Shown: piece after piece, positions 1 to 11,953 of the stretch
Position numbering within the stretch: position 1 is the first letter of the stretch
How the letters are laid out: each line of letters starts with the position of its first letter
Assembly: GCA_036417435.1 (NCBI GenBank)
Contig: CM070915.1
Location: 82,275,799-82,339,798 of the forward strand
Length of the DNA stretch: 64,000 nt
Source of the DNA: Inia geoffrensis
Taxonomy: Eukaryota > Chordata > Mammalia > Artiodactyla > Iniidae
Direction of reading: 5' to 3'
Program-made: the position numbers and the translations under genes
Notes under the pieces: generated by a model
What the model saw: only the letters and a program-made list of their open reading frames with translations
What the model was told of the DNA's origin: nothing
The model's database searches: none

Positions 1-805
1 AAGGTTTAGCGTACGTGTAAGGTCACTTATTAGTGTTAGTGTACTGCTTACGATTAGGGCACGGGTGAGGGTAAGGCCTCGGAAGAGGGTCACGTTAAGG
101 TTTAGGGTTAGGGTTAGGGTTAGGGAATGGGGATTGATTAGGGTACAGTTTAGGGTACGGCAATGGCTTAGGGTTGGCGTATGATAGAGGGCATGGGTTA
201 GTGTTGATGTACTGGTTAAAATTAGGACACGGGTGAGGGTAAAGTTTCGGGTGAGTGTCATGGTTAGGTTTCAGGTTAGGGTTAGGGTTAGGGAATGGGG
301 AGGGATTAGGTTACAGGTTAGGGTACCGCTGCGGTTTAGGGTTAGCGTACGTTTGAGGGCACGAGTTAGTCTTGGTGTCCTGGTTAAGATTAGGGCACAG
401 GTGAGGGCAAGGCTTCGGGTGAGGGTCAGGGTTAGGATTCGGGTTAGGGTTAGGGTTAGGGAATGGAGAGGGATTAGGGTACATGTTAGGGTACGACAAT
501 GCTTAAGGGTTAGCGTAAGTGTGAGGGCACGAGTTAGTGTTCGTGTACTGTTTAAGACAACGGCACCGATGAGGGTAAGGCCTCGGAAAAGGGTCGCGTT
601 CAGGGTTTCGCTTAGGGTTAGGGTTAGGGAATGGGGAGGGATTAGGGTACAGGATAGGGTACGACAATGCTTAAGGGTTAGCGTACGTTTGAGGGCATGA
701 GTTAGTGTTTGTGTACTGGTTAAGATTAGGGCATTGGTTAGGGTAGGGCATCGGAAGTGGGTCAGGTTTAGGGATGGGGTTAGGGTTAGGGTTAAGGAAT
801 GGGGA
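1..805 (+). repeat. Partial higher-order unit: D(part)-E-F-G-H
   Basis: The window opens at base 36 of a D monomer (1-133). E follows at 134, F at 302, G at 470 and H at 638. F carries the CCGCTGCGG signature and H the GGGCATTGG signature. The D copy has lost the ACTAGT hexanucleotide normally seen in D (it reads ACTTAT). Confidence 0.88.
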
Positions 806-2317
806 GGGATTAGGGTACAATTTAGGGTACGACAACGCTTAAGGTTTAGCGTACGTGTGAGGGCACGAGTTAGTGTTGGTGTCCTGGTTAAGATTAGGGC
901 ACGGGTGAGGGTAAGGCTTCGGGTGAGGGTCAGGGTTAGGATTCGGGTTAGGGTTATGGTTAAGGAATGCAGAGGGATTAGGGTACAGCTTAGGGTACGA
1001 CAGTGCTTAAGGGTTAGCGTTCGTGTGAGGGCAAGGGTTAGTGTTAGTGTCCTGGTTAAGATTAGGGCACGGGTGAGGGTAAGGCTTCGGGTGAGGGTCA
1101 GGGTTAGGATTCCGGTTAGGGTTAGGGTTAGGGAATGGGGAGGGACTAGGGTACAGTTTAGGGTACGAAAACTATTAAGGGTTAGCGTACGTGTGAGGGC
1201 ACAAGTTAGTGTTGGTGTCCTGGTTAAGATTAGGGCACGGGTGAGGGTAAGGTTTCGGGTGAGGGTCAGGGATAGAATTCGGGTTAGGGCTAGGGTTAGG
1301 GAATCGGGAGATATTAGGGCACAGTTTAGGTTACCACAACGCTTAAGGTTTAGCGTACGTGTGAGGTCACTAGTTAGTGTTAGTGTACTGCTTACGATTA
1401 GGGCACGGGTGAGGGTAACGCCTCGGAAGAGGGTCACGTTAAGGGTTAGGGTTAGGGTTACGGTTAGGGAATGGGGATTGATTAGGGTACAGGTTAGGGT
1501 ACGGCAATGGCTTAGGGTTGGCGTACGTTAGAGGGCATGGGTTAGTGTTGATGTACTGGTTAAAATTAGGACACGGGTGAGGGTAAAGTTTCGGGTGAGT
1601 GTCATGGTTAGGTGTCAGGTTAGGGTTAGGGTTAGGGAATGGAGAGGGATTAGGGTACAGGTTAGTGTACCGCTGCGGTTTAGTGTTAGCGTACGTTTGA
1701 GGGCACGAGTTAGTCTTGGTGTCCTGGTTAAGATTAGGGCACTGGTGAGTGTAAGGCTTCAGGTGAGGGTCAGGGTTAGGATTCGGGATAGGGTTAGGGT
1801 TAAGGAATTCAGAGGGATTAGGGTACAGCTTAGGGTACGACAGTGCTTAAGGTTTAGCGTTCGTGTGAGGGCAAGTGTTAGTGTTAGTGTGCTGGTTAAG
1901 ATTAGGGCACGGGTGAGGGTAAGGCTTCGGGTGAGGGTCAGGGTTAGGATTCGGGTTAGGGTTAGGGTTAGGGAATGGAGAGGGAGTAGGGTACAGGTTA
2001 GGGTACGACAATGCTTAAGGGTTAGCGTAAGTGTGTGGGCACGAGTTAGTTTTGGTGTACTGTTTAAGACAACGGCACCGATGAGGGTAAGGCCTCGGAA
2101 AAGGGTCACGTTCAGTGTTTCGCTTAGGGTTAGGGTTAGGGAATGGGGAGGGATTAAGGTACAGTATAGGGTACGACAATGCTTAAGGGTTGGTGTACGT
2201 TTGAGGGCATGAGTTAGTGTTTGTGTACTGGTTAAGATTAGGGCATTGATTAGGGTAGGACATCGGAAGTGGGTCAGGTTTAGGGATGGGGTTAGGGTTA
2301 GGGTTAAGGAATGGGGA
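806..2317 (+). repeat. Nine-monomer unit A-B-C-D-E-F/A-B-G-H (1,512 bp)
   Basis: Monomers begin at 806, 974, 1142, 1310, 1478, 1646, 1814, 1982 and 2150, each 168 bp. The 1646 monomer starts as F and ends as A or B. It has unusual linked variants (CGGGATAGGG and AAGGAATTCAG, about 1781-1813) that recur at about 28,445-28,475. C at 1142 reads CGAAAACTATT and carries GAATTC at 1275-1280. Confidence 0.85.
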
Positions 2318-4333
2318 GGGATTAGGGTACAATTTAGGGTATGACAACGCTTGAGGTTTAGCGTACGTGTGAGGGCACGAGTTAGTGTTGGTGTCTTGGT
2401 TTACATTAGGGCACGGGTGAGGGTAAGGCTTCGGGTGAGGGTCAGGGTTAGGATTCGGGTTAGGGTTAGGGTTAAGGAATGCAGAGGGATTAGGGTACAG
2501 CTTAGGGTACGACAGTGCTTAAGGGTTAACGTTCGTGTGAGGGCAAGGTTTAGTGTTAGTGTCCTGGTTAAGATTAGGGCACGGGTGAGGGTAAGGCTTC
2601 GGGTGAGGGTCAGGGTTAGGATTCGGGTTAGGGTTAGGGTTAGGGAATGGGGAGATATTAGGGCACAGTTTAGTGTACGACAACGCTTAAGGTTTAGCGT
2701 ACGTGTGAGGTCACTAGTTAGTGTTAGTGCACTGCTTACGATTAGGGCATGGGTGATGGTAAGGCCTCGGAAGAGGGTCACGTTAAGGGTTAGGGTTAGG
2801 GTTAGGGTTAGGGGATGGGGATTGATTAGGGTACAGGTTAGGGTACGGTAATGGCTGAGAGTTAGCGTACGTTAGAGGGCACGGTTTAGTGTTGATGTAC
2901 TGGTTAAAATTAGGAAACGGGTGAGGGTAAAGTTTCGGGTGAGTGTCATGGTTAGATTTCAGGTTAGGGTTAGGGTTAGGGAATGGAGAGGGATTAGGGT
3001 ACAGGTTAGGGTACCGCTGCGGTTTAGTGTTAGCGTACGTTTGAGGGCACTAGTTAGTCTTGGTGTCCTGGTTAAGATTAGGGCACGGGTGAGGGTAAGG
3101 CTTCGGGTGAGGGTCAGGGTTAGGATTCGGTTAAGGGTTAGGGTTAAGGAATGCAGAGGGATTAGGGTACAGCTTAGGGTACGACAGTGCTTAAGGGTTA
3201 GCGTTCGTGTAAGGGCAAGGGTTAGTGTTAGTGTCCTGGTTAAGATTAGGGCACGGGTGAGGGTAAGGCTTAAGGTGAGGGTCAGGGTTAGGATTCGGGT
3301 TAGGGTTAGGGTTAGGGAATGGGGAGGGATTAGGGTACAGTTTAGGGTACGACAACGATTAAGTGTTAGCATACGTGTGAGGGCACAAGTTAGTGTTGGT
3401 GTCCTGGTTAAGATTAGGGCACGGGTGAGGGTAAGGTTTCGGGTGAGGGTCAGGGATAGAATTCGGGTTAGGGTTAGGGTTAAGGAATGCGGAGATATTA
3501 GGGCACAGTTTAGGGTACCACAACGCTTAAGGTTTAGCATACGTGTGAGGTCACTAGTTAGTGTTAGTGTACTGCGTACGATTAGGGCACGGGTGAGGGT
3601 AAGGCCTCGAAAGATGGTCACGTTAAGGGTTAGGGTTAGGGTTAGGGTTAGGGAATGGGGATTGATTAGGGTACAGGTTAGGGTACGGCAATGGCTTAGG
3701 TTTGGCGTACTTTAGAGGGCATGGGTTAGTGTTGATTTACTGGTTAAAATTAGGACACGGGTGAGGGTAAAGTTTCGGGTGAGTGTCATGGTTAGGTTTC
3801 AGGTTAGGGTTAGGGTTAGGGAATGGAGAGGGATTAGGGTACAGGTTAGGGTACCGGTGCGGTTTAGTGTTAGCGTACGTTTGAGGGCACGAGTTAGTCT
3901 TGGTGTCCTGGTTAAGATTAGGGCACGGGTGAGGGTAAGGCTTCGGGTGAGGGTCAGGGTTAGGATTCGGTTTAGGGTTAGGGTTAGGGAATGGAGAGGG
4001 ATTAGGGTACAGGTTAGGGTACGACAATGCTTAAGGGTTAGCGTAAGTGTGAGGGCACGAGTTAGTGTTGGTGTACTGTTTAAGACAACGGCACCGATGA
4101 GGTTAAGGCCTCGGAAAAGGGTCACGTTCAGGGTTTCGCTTAGGGTTAGGGTTAGGGAATGGGGAGGGATTAGGGTACAGGATAGGGTACGACAATGCTT
4201 AACGGTTAGTGTACGTTTGAGGGCATGAGTTAGTTTGTGTGTACTGGTTAAGATTAGGGCATTGGTTAGGGTAGGGCATCCGAAGTGGGTCAGGTTTAGG
4301 GATGGGGTTAGGGTTAGGGTTAAGGAATGGGGA
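2318..4333 (+). repeat. Twelve-monomer unit A-B-D-E-F/A-B-C-D-E-F-G-H (2,016 bp)
   Basis: Monomers start at 2318, 2486, 2654, 2822, 2990, 3158, 3326, 3494, 3662, 3830, 3998 and 4166. C is skipped the first time round (B joins directly to D at 2654). The F/A hybrid at 2990 returns the array to B. D at 2654 has GTGTACGACAACG instead of the usual GGGTACCACAACG; this D variant recurs at 6542, 7214 and, with one more change, at 9086. Confidence 0.85.
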
Positions 4334-5689
4334 GGGATTAGGGTACAATTTAGGGTACGACAACGCTTAAGGTTTAGCGTACGTGTGAGGGCACGAGTTA
4401 GTGTTGGTGTCCTGGTTAAGATTAGGACACGGGTGAGGGTAAGGCTTCGGGTGAGGGTCAGGTTTAGGATTCGGGTTAGGGTTAAGGTTAAGGAATGCAG
4501 AGGGATTAGGGTACAGCTTAGGGTAGGACAGTGCTTAAGGGTTAGCGTTCGTGTGAGGGCAAGTGTTAGTGTTAGTGTCCTGGATAAGATTAGGGCACGG
4601 GTGAGGGTAAGGCTTAAGGTGAGGGTCAGGGTGAGGATTCGGGTTAGGGTTAGGGTTAGGGAATGGGGAGATATTAGGGCACAGTTTAGTGTACCACAAC
4701 GCTTAAGGTTTAGCGTACGTGTGAGGTCACTAGTTAGTGTTAGTGTACTGCTTACGATTAGGGCACGGGTGAGGGTAAGGCCTCGGAAGAGGGTCACGTT
4801 AAGGGTTAGGGTTAGGGTTAGGGTTAGGGAATGGGGATTGATTAGGGTACAGGTTAGAGTATGGCAATGGCTTAGGGTTGGCGTACGTTAGAGGGCATGG
4901 GTTAGTGTTGATGTACTGGTTAAAATTAGGACACGGGTGAGGGTAAAGTTTCGGGTGAGTGTCATGGTTAGGTTTCAGGTTAGGGTTAGGGTTAGGGAAT
5001 GGAGAGGGATTAGGGTACAGGTTAGGGTACCGCTGCGGTTTAGTGTTAGCGTACGTTTGAGGGCACGAGTTAGTCTTGGTGTCCTGGTTAAGATTAGGGC
5101 ACGGGTGAGGGTAAGGCTTCGGGTGAGGGTCAGGGTTAGGATTCGGGTTAGGGTTAGGGTTAAGGAATGCAGAGGGATTAGGGTACAGCGTAGGGTACGA
5201 CAGTGCTTAAGGGTTAGCGTTCGTGTGAGCGCACGGGTTAGTGTTAGTGTCCTGGTTAAGATTAGGGCACGGGTGAGGGTAAGGCTTCAGGTGAGAGTCA
5301 GGGTTAGGATTCGGGTTAGGGTTAGGGTTATGGTTAGGGTTAGGGAATGGAGAGCGATTAGGGTACAGGTTAGGGTACGACAATGCTTAAGGTTTAGCAT
5401 AAGTGTGAGGGCACGAGTTAGTGTTGGTGTACTGGTTAAGACAACGGCACCGATGAGGGTAAGGCCTCGGAAAAGGGTCAAGTTCAGGGTGTCGCTTAGG
5501 GTTAGGGGTAGGGAATGGGGAGGGATTAGGGTACAGGATAGGGTACGACAATGCTTAAGGGTTAGCGTACGTTTGAGGGCATGAGTTAGTGTTTGTGTAC
5601 TGGTTAAGATTAGGGCATTGGTTAGGGTAGGGCATCGGAAGTGGGTCAGGTTTAGGGATGGGGTTAGGGTTAGGGTTAAGGAATGGGGA
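4334..5689 (+). repeat. Eight-monomer unit A-B-D-E-F/A-B+-G-H (1,356 bp)
   Basis: Starts are 4334, 4502, 4670, 4838, 5006, 5174 (B+, 180 bp), 5354 and 5522. B+ is a B monomer with two extra telomeric hexamers, here in the form TTATGGTTAGGG. This is the first copy of the B+ element that characterises the 684-bp unit. E carries the private variant GTATGGCAATGG, shared with 7382 and 11270. Confidence 0.85.
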
Positions 5690-6373
5690 GGGATTAGGGT
5701 ACAATTTAGGGTACGACAACGCTTAAGGTTTAGCGTACGTGTGAGGGCACGAGTTAGTGTTGGTGTCCTGGTTAAGATTAGGGCACGGGTGAGGGTAAGG
5801 CTTCGGGTGAGGGTCAGGGTTAGGATTCGGGTTAGGGTTAGGGTTAAGGAATGCAGAGGGATTAGGGTACAGCTTAGGGTACGACAGTGCTTAAGGGTTA
5901 GCGTTCGTGTGAGGGCAAGGTTTAGTGTTAGTGTCCTGGTTAAGATTAGGGCACGGGTGAGGGTAAGGCTTCAGGTGAGAGTCAGGGTTAGGATTCCGGT
6001 TAGGGTTAGGGTTAGGGTTAGGTTTAGGGAATGGAGAGGGATTAGGGTACAGGTTAGGGTATGACAATGCTTAAGGTTTAGCGTAAGTGTGAGGGCACGA
6101 GTTAGTGTTGGTGTACTGGTTAAGACAACGGCACCGATGAGGGTAAGGCCTCGGAAAAGGGTCACGTTCAGGGTTTCGCTTAGGGTTAGGGGTAGGGAAT
6201 GGGGAGGGATTAGGGTACAGGATAGGGTATGACAATGCATAAGGGTTAGCGTACGTTTGAGGGCATGAGTTAGTGTTTGTGTACTGGTTAAGATTAGGGC
6301 ATTGGTTAGGGTAGGGCATCGGAAGTGGGTCAGGTTTAGGGATGGGGTTAGGGTTAGGGTTAAGGAATGGGGA
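5690..6373 (+). repeat. 684-bp unit A-B+-G-H
   Basis: A 5690, B+ 5858-6037, G 6038, H 6206. Here B+ ends in CCGGTTAGGG and has a TTAGGTTTAGGG step. Near-identical units lie at 8234 and 11954, and share GGTATGACAATGC and GCATAAGGG in H. Confidence 0.9.
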
Positions 6374-8233
6374 GGGATTAGGGTACAATTTAGGGTACGA
6401 CAACGCTTAAGGTTTAGCGTACGTGTGAGGGCACGAGTTAGTGTTGGTGTCCTGGTTAAGATTAGGGCACGGGTGAGGGTAAGGCTTCGGGTGAGGGTCA
6501 GGGTTAGGATTCGGGTTAGGGTTAGGGTTAGGGAATGGGGAGATATTAGGGCACAGTTTAGTGTACGACAACGCTTAAGGTTTAGCGTACGTGTGAGGTC
6601 ACTAGTTAGTGTTAGTGCACTGCTTACGATTAGGGCATGTGTGATGGTAAGGCCTCGGAAGAGGGTCACGTTAAGGGTTAGGGTTAGGGTTAGGGTTAGG
6701 GGATGGGGATTGATTAGGGTACAGGTTAGGGTACGGTAATGGCTGAGGGTTAGCGTACGTTAGAGGGCACGGTTTAGTGTTGATGTACTGGTTAAAATTA
6801 GGAAACGGGTGAGGGTAAAGTTTCGGGTGAGTGTCATGGTTAGGTTTCAGGTTAGGGTTAGGGTTAGGGAATGGAGAGGGATTAGGGTACAGGTTAGGGT
6901 ACCGCTGCGGTTTAGTGTTAGCGTACGTTTGAGGGCACTAGTTAGTCTTGGTGTCCTGGTTAAGATTAGGGCACGGGTGAGGGTAAGGCTTCGGGTGAGG
7001 GTCAGGGTTAGGATTCGGTTTAGGGTTAGGGTTAAGGAATGCAGAGGGATTAGGGTACAGCTTAGGGTACGACAGTGCTTAAGGGTTAGCGTTCGTGTAA
7101 GGGCAAGGGTTAGTGTTAGTGTCCTGGTTAAGATTAGGGCACGGGTGAGGGTAAGGCTTAAGGTGAGGGTCAGGGTTAGGATTCGGGTTAGGGTTAGGGT
7201 TAGGGAATGGGGAGATATTAGGGCACAGTTTAGTGTACGACAACGCTTAAGGTTTAGCGTACGTGTGAGGTCACTAGTTAGTGTTAGTGTACTGCTTACG
7301 ATTAGGGCACGGGTGAGGGTAAGGCCTCGGAAGAGGGCCACGTTAAGGGTTAGGGTTAGGGTTAGGGTTAGGGAATGGGGATTGATTAGGGTACAGGTTA
7401 GGGTATGGCAATGGCTTAGGGTTGGCGTACGTTAGAGGGCATGGGTTAGTGTTGATGTACTGGTTAAAATTAGGACACGGGTGAGGGTAAAGTTTCGGGT
7501 GAGTGTCATGGTTAGGTTTCAGGTTAGGGTTAGGGTTAGGGAATGGAGAGGGATTAGGGTACAGGTTAGGGTACCGCTGCGGTTTAGTGTTAGCGTACGT
7601 TTGAGGGCACGAGTTAGTCTTGGTGTCCTGGTTAAGATTAGGGCACGGGTGAGGGTAAGGCTTCGGGTGAGGGTCAGGGTTAGGATTCGGGTTAGGGTTA
7701 GGGTTAAGGAATGCAGAGGGATTAGGGTACAGCTTAGGGTACGACAGTGCTTAAGGGTTAGCGTTCGTGTGAGCGCACGGGTTAGTGTTAGTGTCCTGGT
7801 TAAGATTAGGGCACGGGTGAGGGTAAGGCTTCAGGTGAGAGTCAGGGTTAGGATTCGGGTTAGGGTTAGGGTTATGGTTAGGGTTAGGGAATGGAGAGCC
7901 ATTAGGGTACAGGTTAGGGTACGACAATGCTTAAGGTTTAGCATAAGTGTGAGGGCACGAGTTAGTGTTGGTGTACTGGTTAAGACAACGGCACCGATGA
8001 GGGTAAGGCCTCGGAAAAGGGTCAAGTTCAGGGTGTCGCTTAGGGTTAGGGGTAGGGAATGGGGAGGGATTAGGGTACAGGATAGGGTACGACAATGCTT
8101 AAGGGTTAGCGTACGTTTGAGGGCATGAGTTAGTGTTTGTGTACTGGTTAAGATTAGGGCATTGGTTAGGGTAGGGCATCGGAAGTGGGTCAGGTTTAGG
8201 GATGGGGTTAGGGTTAGGGTTAAGGAATGGGGA
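6374..8233 (+). repeat. Eleven-monomer unit A-D-E-F/A-B-D-E-F/A-B+-G-H (1,860 bp)
   Basis: Starts are 6374, 6542, 6710, 6878, 7046, 7214, 7382, 7550, 7718 (B+, 180 bp), 7898 and 8066. A joins directly to D, so B and C are absent in the first round and C in the second. The first D has GGGCATGTGTGATGG and its neighbour reads GGGGATGGGG. Confidence 0.85.
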
Positions 8234-8917
8234 GGGATTAGGGTACAATTTAGGGTACGACAACGCTTAAGGTTTAGCGTACGTGTGAGGGCACGAGTTA
8301 GTGTTGGTGTCCTGGTTAAGATTAGGGCACGGGTGAGGGTAAGGCTTCGGGTGAGGGTCAGGGTTAGGATTCGGGTTAGGGTTAGGGTTAAGGAATGCAG
8401 AGGGATTAGGGTACAGCTTAGGGTACGACAGTGCTTAAGGGTTAGCGTTCGTGTGAGGGCAAGGTTTAATGTTAGTGTCCTGGTTAAGATTAGGGCACGG
8501 GTGAGGGTAAGGCTTCAGGTGAGAGTCAGGGTTAGGATTCCGGTTAGGGTTAGGGTTAGGGTTAGGTTTAGGGAATGGAGAGGGATTAGGGTACAGGTTA
8601 GGGTATGACAATGCTTAAGGTTTAGCGTAAGTGTGAGGGCACGAGTTAGTGTTGGTGTACTGGTTAAGACAACGGCACCGATGAGGGTAAGGCCTCGGAA
8701 AAGGGTCACGTTCAGGGTTTCGCTTAGGGTTAGGGGTAGGGAATGGGGAGGGATTAGGGTACAGGATAGGATATGACAATGCATAAGGGTTAGCGTACGT
8801 TTGAGGGCATGAGTTAGTGTTTGTGTACTGGTTAAGATTAGGGCATTGGTTAGGGTAGGGCATCGAAAGTGGGTCAGGTTTAGGGATGGGGTTAGGGTTA
8901 GGGTTAAGGAATGGGGA
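8234..8917 (+). repeat. 684-bp unit A-B+-G-H, copy of 5690 unit
   Basis: A 8234, B+ 8402-8581, G 8582, H 8750. It matches the unit 2,544 bp upstream apart from a few private changes, for example GGTTTAATGTTAG in B+ and GGATATGAC in H. Confidence 0.9.
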
Positions 8918-10765
8918 GGGATTAGGGTACAATTTAGGGTACGACAACGCTTAAGGTTTAGCGTACGTGTGAGGGCACGAGTTAGTGTTGGTGTCCTGGT
9001 TAAGATTAGGGCACGGGTGAGGGTAAGGCTTCGGGTGAGGGTCAGGGTTAGGATTCGGGTTAGGGTTAGGGTTAGGGAATGGGGAGATATTAGGGCACAG
9101 TTTAATGTACGACAACGCTTAAGGTTTAGCGTACGTGTGAGGTCACTAGTTAGTGTTAGTGCACTGCTTACGATTAGGGCATGGGTGATGGTAAGGCCTC
9201 GGAAGAGGGTCACGTTAAGGGTTAGGGTTAGGGTTAGGGTTAGGGGATGGGGATTGATTAGGGTACAGGTTAGGGTACGGTAATGGCTGAGGGTTAGCGT
9301 ACGTTAGAGGGCACGGTTTAGTGTTGATGTACTGGTTAAAATTAGGAAACGGGTGAGGGTAAAGTTTCGGGTGAGTGTCATGGTTAGGTTTCAGGTTAGG
9401 GTTAGGGTTAGGGAATGGAGAGGGATTAGGGTACAGGTTAGGGTACCGCTGCGGTTTAGTGTTAGCGTACGTTTGAGGGCACTAGTTAGTCTTGGTGTCC
9501 TGGTTAAGATTAGGGCACGGGTGAGGGTAAGGCTTCGGGTGAGGGTCAGGGTTAGGATTCGGTTTAGGGTTAGGGTTAAGGAATGCAGAGGGATTAGGGT
9601 ACAGCTTAGGGTACGACAGTGCTTAAGGGTTAGCGTTCGTGTAAGGGCAAGGGTTAGTGTTAGTGTCCTGGTTAAGATTAGGGCACGGGTGAGGGTAAGG
9701 CTTAAGGTGAGGGTCAGGGTTAGGATTCGGGTTAGGGTTAGGGTTAGGGAATGGGGAGGGATTAGGGTACAGTTTAGGGTACGACAACGATTAAGTGTTA
9801 GCGTACGTGTGAGGGCACAAGTTAGTGTTGGTGTCCTGGTTAAGATTAGGGCACGGGTGAGGGTAAGGTTTCGGGTGAGGGTCAGGGATAGAATTCGGGT
9901 TAGGGTTAGGGTTAAGGAATGCGGAGATATTAGGGCACAGTTTAGGGTACCACAACGCTTAAGGTTTAGCATACGTGTGAGGTCACTAGTTAGTGTTAGT
10001 GTACTGCGTACGATTAGGGCACGGGTGAGGGTAAGGCCTCGAAAGATGGTCACGTTAAGGGTTAGGGTTAGGGTTAGTGTTAGGGAATGGGGATTGATTA
10101 GGGTACAGGTTAGGGTACGGCAAAGGCTTAGGTTTGGCGTACTTTAGAGGGCATGGGTTAGTGTTGATTTACTGGTTAAAATTAGGACACGGGTGAGGGT
10201 AAAGTTTCGGGTGAGTGTCATGGTTAGGTTTCAGGTTAGGGTTAGGGTTAGGGAATGGAGAGGGATTAGGGTACAGGTTAGGGTACCGGTGCGGTTTAGT
10301 GTTAGCGTACGTTTGAGGGCACGAGTTAGTCTTGGTGTCCTGGTTAAGATTAGGGCACGGGTGAGGGTAAGGCTTCGGGTGAGGGTCAGGGTTAGGATTC
10401 GGTTTAGGGTTAGGGTTAGGGAATGGAGAGGGTTTAGGGTACAGGTTAGGGTACGACAATGCATAAGGGTTAGCGTAAGTGTGAGGGCACGAGTTAGTGT
10501 TGGTGTACTGTTTAAGACAACGGCACCGATGAGGTTAAGGCCTCGGAAAAGGGTCACGTTCAGGGTTTCGCTTAGGGTTAGGGTTAGGGAATGGGGAGGG
10601 ATTAGGGTACAGGATAGGGTACGACAATGCTTAACGGTTAGTGTACGTTTGAGGGCATGAGTTAGTTTGTGTGTACTGGTTAAGATTAGGGCATTGGTTA
10701 GGGTAGGGCATCCGAAGTGGGTCAGGTTTAGGGATGGGGTTAGGGTTAGGGTTAAGGAATGGGGA
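8918..10765 (+). repeat. Eleven-monomer unit A-D-E-F/A-B-C-D-E-F-G-H (1,848 bp)
   Basis: Starts are 8918, 9086, 9254, 9422, 9590, 9758, 9926, 10094, 10262, 10430 and 10598. From the middle of A onward it tracks the sequence 6,432 bp upstream, including CCGGTGCGG in F and AACGGTTAGTGTACG in H. Confidence 0.85.
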
Positions 10766-11953
10766 GGGATTAGGGTACAATTTAGGGTACGACAACGCTT
10801 AAGGTTTAGCGTACGTGTGAGGGCACGAGTTAGTGTTGGTGTCCTGGTTAAGATTAGGGCACGGGTGAGGGTAAGGCTTCGGGTGAGGGTCAGGTTTAGG
10901 ATTCGGGTTAGGGTTAAGGTTAAGGAATGCAGAGGGATTAGGGTACAGCTTAGGGTAGGACAGTGCTTAAGGGTTAGCGTTCGTGTGAGGGCAAGTGTTA
11001 GTGTTAGTGTCCTGGATAAGATTAGGGCACGGGTGAGGGTAAGGCTTAAGGTGAGGGTCAGGGTGAGGATTCGGGTTAAGGTTAGGGTTAGGGAATGGGG
11101 AGATATTAGGGCACAGTTTAGGGTACCACAACGCTTAAGGTTTAGCGTACGTGTGAGGTCACTAGTTAGTGTTAGTGTACTGCTTACGATTAGGGCACGG
11201 GTGAGGGTAAGGCCTCGGAAGAGGGTCACGTTAAGGGTTAGGGTTAGGGTTAGGGTTAGGGAATGGGGATTGATTAGGGTACAGGTTAGGGTATGGCAAT
11301 GGCTTAGGGTTGGCGTACGTTAGAGGGCATGGGTTAGTGTTGATGTACTGGTTAAAATTAGGACACGGGTGAGGGTAAAGTTTCGGGTGAGTGTCATGGT
11401 TAGGTTTCAGGTTAGGGTTAGGGTTAGGGAATGGAGAGGGATTAGGGTACAGGTTAGGGTACCGCTGCGGTTTAGTGTTAGCGTACGTTTGAGGGCACGA
11501 GTTAGTCTTGGTGTCCTGGTTAAGATTAGGGCACGGGTGAGGGTAAGGCTTCGGGTGTGGGTCAGGGTTAGGATTCGGGTTAGGGTTAGGGTTATGGTTA
11601 GGGTTAGGGAATGGAGAGCGATTAAGGTACAGGTTAGGGCACGACAATGCTTAAGGTTTAGCGTAAGTGTGAGGGCACGAGTTAGTGTTGGTGTACTGGT
11701 TAAGACAACGGCACCGATGAGGGTAAGGCCTCGGAAAAGGGTCAAGTTCAGGGTGTCGCTTAGGGTTAGGGGTAGGGAATGGGGAGGGATTAGGGTACAG
11801 GATAGGGTACGACAATGCTTAAGGGTTAGCGTACGTTTGAGGGCATGAGTTAGTGTTTGTGTACTGGTTAAGATTAGGGCATTGGTTAGGGTAGGGCATC
11901 GGAAGTGGGTCAGGTTTAGGGATGGGGTTAGGGTTAGGGTTAAGGAATGGGGA
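10766..11953 (+). repeat. Seven-monomer unit A-B-D-E-F/B+-G-H (1,188 bp)
   Basis: Starts are 10766, 10934, 11102, 11270, 11438 (F/B+ hybrid, 180 bp), 11618 and 11786. It is the 4334 unit with one monomer lost: the F/A and B+ monomers have fused in register into one F/B+ hybrid. Confidence 0.84.

Larger units (their letters stand above)
2590..6490 (+). repeat. Dispersed block duplication, copy 1
   Basis: It corresponds to 9,022-12,754. The offset is 6,432 bp up to about 5,110 and 6,264 bp after about 5,280; the 168-bp difference is one monomer missing from copy 2. Shared variants include CCGGTGCGG in F, AACGGTTAGTGTACG in H and GGGCATCCGAAGTGGG. Confidence 0.83.
4650..9737 (+). repeat. Tandem duplication, two 2,544-bp blocks
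   Basis: About 4,650-7,193 is repeated at about 7,194-9,737. The offset is constant at 2,544 bp (15 monomers + 24 bp), because each copy holds two B+ monomers. Shared private variants include GTATGGCAATGG (E), GGTTATGGTTAGGG and GAGAGTCAGGG (B+), TTAGGTTTAGGG and GGGATTGATT after GGGGATG. The boundary estimate may be off by about 50-100 bp. Confidence 0.85.

Noticed and set aside
1275..1280. GAATTC, GGTACC and ACTAGT palindromes as possible regulatory sites
   Set aside because: They are type-specific satellite positions (C, D/F and D). They are useful as markers or for restriction ladders, but there is no evidence of regulatory function.
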